8,682 bases of DNA from Chlamydiia bacterium (GTDB lineage Bacteria > Chlamydiota > Chlamydiia > Chlamydiales > FEN-1388), in contig JAQGPK010000088.1 of assembly GCA_028293095.1 (NCBI GenBank), forward strand, positions 1-8,682. Direction: 5' to 3'. This document shows, piece by piece, positions 6,073 to 8,682 of the stretch (positions are counted from its first letter, which is position 1; each line of letters opens with the position of its first letter). Made by a program: the position numbers and the translations under genes. Under the pieces are notes generated by a model that worked only from the letters and a program-made list of their open reading frames with translations, had not been told where the DNA came from and did not search any database.

Positions 6073-6100
6073 CAATAGAGATCTTTCATGGTCTCTATTG
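6073..6100 (+). other. Perfect hairpin between ssb and the aminopeptidase gene
   Basis: CAATAGAGA (6073-6081) pairs fully with TCTCTATTG (6092-6100); one G-U and one C-G pair extend the stem to 11 with a six-base loop. It begins seven bases after the ssb stop. It is followed by AAAAATAATTA rather than a T run, so it is not a standard intrinsic terminator. It may protect the 3' end of the ssb message or cause partial termination. Confidence 0.5.
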
Positions 6101-6130
6101 AAAAATAATTAGGAACACTTTACTAGCTTA

Positions 6131-6159
6131 TTGTTATTAGCTGAAGAGTATGCTATTAG
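6131..6159 (+). promoter_or_regulatory. Weak candidate promoter of the aminopeptidase gene
   Basis: TTGTTA (6131-6136) and TATTAG (6154-6159) are 17 bases apart, and the second is preceded by TGC, an extended -10 arrangement. If used, transcription would start near 6166 and only the ATG at 6183 could be translated. Both hexamers are imperfect, so this is tentative. Confidence 0.25.
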
Positions 6160-6182
6160 GAAGAAAAGGAAAGAGAGTGACT

Positions 6183-7691
6183 ATGCAGATTACGGCGATT
6201 TCAAATATTGAAAAGAGAGAGCATGCAGATTGCCTTGTACTACCCTTTTGGAAGGGAGAAAAAGGGGCAGAAGCAGCTTGTGATCTGGGTAAGCTCACAG
6301 CCTATTCCTCCCTACCTATCAAAGTAAAAGATTTTACCGGAAAAGAGGGTGAAGTACTCTGGGTCTATGGCAGTGAGCCTGAAGAGTCGCGTATTGCACT
6401 TCTCGGTCTTGGTAATAGAGAGGGCATTACGATTGAGAAGCTAAGGCGTGCGTATGGTGCACTTACTAAGGCAGTACTGAAGCGTAAATGTTCCTCTCTG
6501 AGTTTTCTTTTTCCAAATGTTGATCTTCTTAATTCAGAATTAGTTGCAAAAGCTATTGGAGAAGGATTTTTTCTCGCAAATTATGTTTTCGATGCGCTAA
6601 AGCACGATACTCTCAAGCAAGAACCGACCGTTCGCATTACGAAAGTGCAGTGCATTACATCTGATCAACATGCAGTTCTTGATGCTCTTATGACCATTGA
6701 GAAGACTGCAAAGGGTGTTTATCTGGCTCGTGATCTTACGAATGGAAATGCCGACGATATTACTCCTCAGTATCTAGGGAGAGTTGCAAAGCAGCTCGAG
6801 TCTGAATACCCCACAATTGAAGCAACCGTTCATGACAGAGATTGGATCGAAAAGCAAGGTATGGGGCTTTTATTGGCTGTTGGAAAAGGGTCAGAGCATC
6901 CGCCTGTATTTATTGTGGCAAAGTATAAAGGCAATCCGACCTCCTCTGATCACACAGTTATTGTTGGTAAAGGGCTTACCTTTGATACGGGAGGCCTTAA
7001 TTTAAAGCCAAAAGGCAATATAGAGTCGCAACGTGTTGATATGGCAGGGGCTGCTGTTGCTCTTGGAACCATTAAAGCGCTTGCAGAGTTGAGTCTTCCT
7101 GTGAATGTCACCGCTGTGATTGCCTCCTGCGAAAACGCGATAAGTTCGAAGTCATACAAGCCTGGAGATGTCTATAAGGCCTATTCAGGAAAGACTGTTG
7201 AGATCACAGATACGGACGCAGAAGGTCGGTTAACACTTGCAGATGCGCTCAGCTGGACTGTAAAAAATTTGCAGCCGACACGGGTGATTGACTTTGCAAC
7301 GCTCACGGGCTCTATGGTAGTTGCTTTAGGCTCTGAGGTGTTTGGTCTGATGTCAAATAGTGATTCTTTGGCACAAGCACTCCTTCACTCGGGAGAAAAA
7401 ACCCATGAGCGTGCGTGGCAGCTTCCATTATTTGAAGAGTATAAAGAGTACTTAAAATCAGAAATTGCAGACATTAAGAATTCTGCCGGACGTGAAGGTG
7501 GGGCTATTTTAGCAGCTATCTTCTTGCAAGAGTTTGTAGGCAATACGCCATGGGCTCATTTTGACATTGCAGGAGTTGCTTTTCAAAAAGAGGGAAAACG
7601 CTACTATCCTAAAATGGCAACAGGCATTGGTATTCGCTTGATGATCGATTACATTGAGAGTCTTATTCCTAAAGCACAAAAAGGTTTTTAA
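6183..7691 (+). CDS. pepA: Leucyl aminopeptidase (M17 family)
   Basis: Removes N-terminal residues, preferably leucine, from peptides in the cytoplasm; M17 enzymes are two-metal hexamers. The 502-residue product has the variable N-terminal domain (about 1-160) and the catalytic C-terminal domain. Counting from this start, the metal ligands are Lys263, Asp268, Asp286, Asp345 and Glu347, with catalytic Lys275 and Arg349. They sit in KGLTFDTGGLNLK, VDMAG and the signature TDAEGRL, with the same spacing as in E. coli PepA. Starting at 6183 (MQITAIS) gives a length and N-terminus matching chlamydial PepA as I remember it (about 499 residues) and has GAGAG five bases upstream. An in-frame ATG at 6150 would add 11 mostly basic residues and is less likely. 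The stop overlaps the next gene by one base. A hairpin separates it from ssb. Confidence 0.96.
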   Translation: MQITAISNIEKREHADCLVLPFWKGEKGAEAACDLGKLTAYSSLPIKVKDFTGKEGEVLWVYGSEPEESRIALLGLGNREGITIEKLRRAYGALTKAVLKRKCSSLSFLFPNVDLLNSELVAKAIGEGFFLANYVFDALKHDTLKQEPTVRITKVQCITSDQHAVLDALMTIEKTAKGVYLARDLTNGNADDITPQYLGRVAKQLESEYPTIEATVHDRDWIEKQGMGLLLAVGKGSEHPPVFIVAKYKGNPTSSDHTVIVGKGLTFDTGGLNLKPKGNIESQRVDMAGAAVALGTIKALAELSLPVNVTAVIASCENAISSKSYKPGDVYKAYSGKTVEITDTDAEGRLTLADALSWTVKNLQPTRVIDFATLTGSMVVALGSEVFGLMSNSDSLAQALLHSGEKTHERAWQLPLFEEYKEYLKSEIADIKNSAGREGGAILAAIFLQEFVGNTPWAHFDIAGVAFQKEGKRYYPKMATGIGIRLMIDYIESLIPKAQKGF

Positions 7692-8682
7692 TGCTACGAG
7701 ATGATGCGGGGAGCCCTCCTGAAAATTATCCTGAAAGCCTTATCCGTGATCGATCGGTTGAGACTCTGCATCTTCGTAAAAAAGTACCAGTTGCTATTTT
7801 AGGAGCAACAGGAAGCGTCGGCCAAAGGCTTATACAGCTCTTAGCTCACCATCCTTGGTTTCAGATTGTAGCGCTCTGTGCCTCTGAAAAATCGCAAGGC
7901 AAAACCTATAAAGAAGCTGTGACCTGGATCCAGACGACACCTCTTCCTGAAGCTATCGGACTACTTCCTGTTCTTAGCTGCGAGCCAAACTTCCCTTATA
8001 AGATAGTTTTTTCTGGATTGAGCTCTTCGGTTGCAGGAGATGTAGAAACAGCTTTTGCAAAAGCTGGATGTGTAGTCATTTCCTGTGCAAAAAATCATCG
8101 TATGGACCCTGATGTTCCGATGCTCGTTCCTGAGGTGAATATAGAACATATAGATCTTGTGAAAGAGCAGAAATTTCCAGATGGCGGCATGATTCTTACT
8201 AAGCCCAACTGCACGGTGATTGGACTTGCGTTAGCTCTCAAACCACTTGCTGTAGAATTTGGCATTGAAGCTCTACATGTTACAACGTTGAATGCCTCTT
8301 CGGGAGCAGGTTTTCCTGGCGTTCCGAGTCTTTCTCTTTTAGATAATTTAATCCCCTATATAGAAGATGAGGAAGAAAAAATAGAGACTGAGCTTTCTAA
8401 AGTACTAGGATCTTATTCTCATGCTATCGTTCAAGACTATCCTCTAAAAATAAGCGCCAGCTGTACTCGCGTGCCTATTACAGAAGGACATACCGAAATT
8501 GTTTCTGTGAAATTAAAAAGACAAGCGACTAAAGAGGAACTTATACGTATTTGGAGAGAGTTTTCACCTCCTATTCAAGATCTTAAACTGCCTATGTCAC
8601 CTACACATATTATACACTATTTTGATGAAAAAGATCTGCCTCAACCAAAGTTACAGCGAGACTTAGAGCGAGGTATGGCTGT
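7691..8682 (+). CDS. asd: Aspartate-semialdehyde dehydrogenase, partial at the right edge
   Basis: Reduces aspartyl phosphate to aspartate semialdehyde with NADPH, the branch point to lysine/diaminopimelate, threonine and methionine. The frame runs off the window after 330 residues with roughly 35-40 missing. The type is the archaeal/fungal-like one. It shows the NADP loop GATGSVGQ (38-45), VPEVN (146-150), catalytic Cys174 in KPNC, a Gly-rich loop SSGAGFPG (203-210) and catalytic His267 in RVPITEGHTE. About 32 residues precede the first core strand, more than I expect for the family, but no other start codon lies in between. The ATG overlaps the aminopeptidase stop by one base and has AAGG six bases before it, so translation is probably coupled. 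In chlamydiae this enzyme feeds diaminopimelate synthesis for peptidoglycan. Confidence 0.94.
   Translation, partial: MLRDDAGSPPENYPESLIRDRSVETLHLRKKVPVAILGATGSVGQRLIQLLAHHPWFQIVALCASEKSQGKTYKEAVTWIQTTPLPEAIGLLPVLSCEPNFPYKIVFSGLSSSVAGDVETAFAKAGCVVISCAKNHRMDPDVPMLVPEVNIEHIDLVKEQKFPDGGMILTKPNCTVIGLALALKPLAVEFGIEALHVTTLNASSGAGFPGVPSLSLLDNLIPYIEDEEEKIETELSKVLGSYSHAIVQDYPLKISASCTRVPITEGHTEIVSVKLKRQATKEELIRIWREFSPPIQDLKLPMSPTHIIHYFDEKDLPQPKLQRDLERGMA

Noticed and set aside
6150..6182. Upstream ATG start of the aminopeptidase
   Set aside because: It adds a basic tail absent from chlamydial PepA as I recall it; the ATG at 6183 gives the family length and has GAGAG upstream.

Overview
The window looks like chromosome from a member of the Chlamydiae outside the Chlamydiaceae (a Parachlamydia/Waddlia/Simkania-like 'environmental' chlamydia). 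The evidence is: (i) ssb followed directly by a leucyl aminopeptidase gene, an order I remember from Chlamydia; (ii) an aminopeptidase N-terminus that resembles chlamydial PepA; (iii) a citrate synthase gene, which Chlamydiaceae lack but environmental chlamydiae carry; and (iv) a moderately low G+C content, judged by eye. I cannot name the genus.

Layout. Positions 2-400 hold the 3' end of an unrecognised helix-rich gene. After a 150-base gap containing a long inverted repeat comes a tight rightward cluster: malate dehydrogenase (551-1528), citrate synthase (1525-2709), a multi-pass membrane protein (2709-3524) and a beta-carbonic anhydrase (3554-4192). The first three overlap by 4 and 1 bases and the fourth follows after 29 bases, so they are probably co-transcribed. 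A leftward TPR-protein gene (4266-5354) meets the cluster end to end, with a GC-rich hairpin between them. A 199-base divergent intergenic region follows, then rightward ssb (5554-6066), leucyl aminopeptidase (6183-7691) and aspartate-semialdehyde dehydrogenase, which overlaps the aminopeptidase stop by one base and runs off the right edge.

How the genes fit together. Malate dehydrogenase makes oxaloacetate and citrate synthase condenses it with acetyl-CoA, the entry step of the TCA cycle that Chlamydiaceae have lost. Carbonic anhydrase supplies or removes bicarbonate for carboxylation and decarboxylation reactions. Aspartate-semialdehyde dehydrogenase starts the branch to lysine, diaminopimelate and threonine, and the aminopeptidase recycles peptides.

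The most striking observation is an in-frame TAG (1786-1788) that splits citrate synthase after residue 87, with the rest of the protein intact in the same frame and all three catalytic residues present. The gene may be freshly broken, read through, expressed in two pieces, or affected by a base-calling error. TAG is used as the ordinary stop of ssb in this same window, which argues against codon reassignment. I found no clear sign of a new multi-gene system, and no RNA genes, CRISPR arrays or mobile elements. The most lineage-specific gene is the TPR protein with a low-complexity N-terminus.
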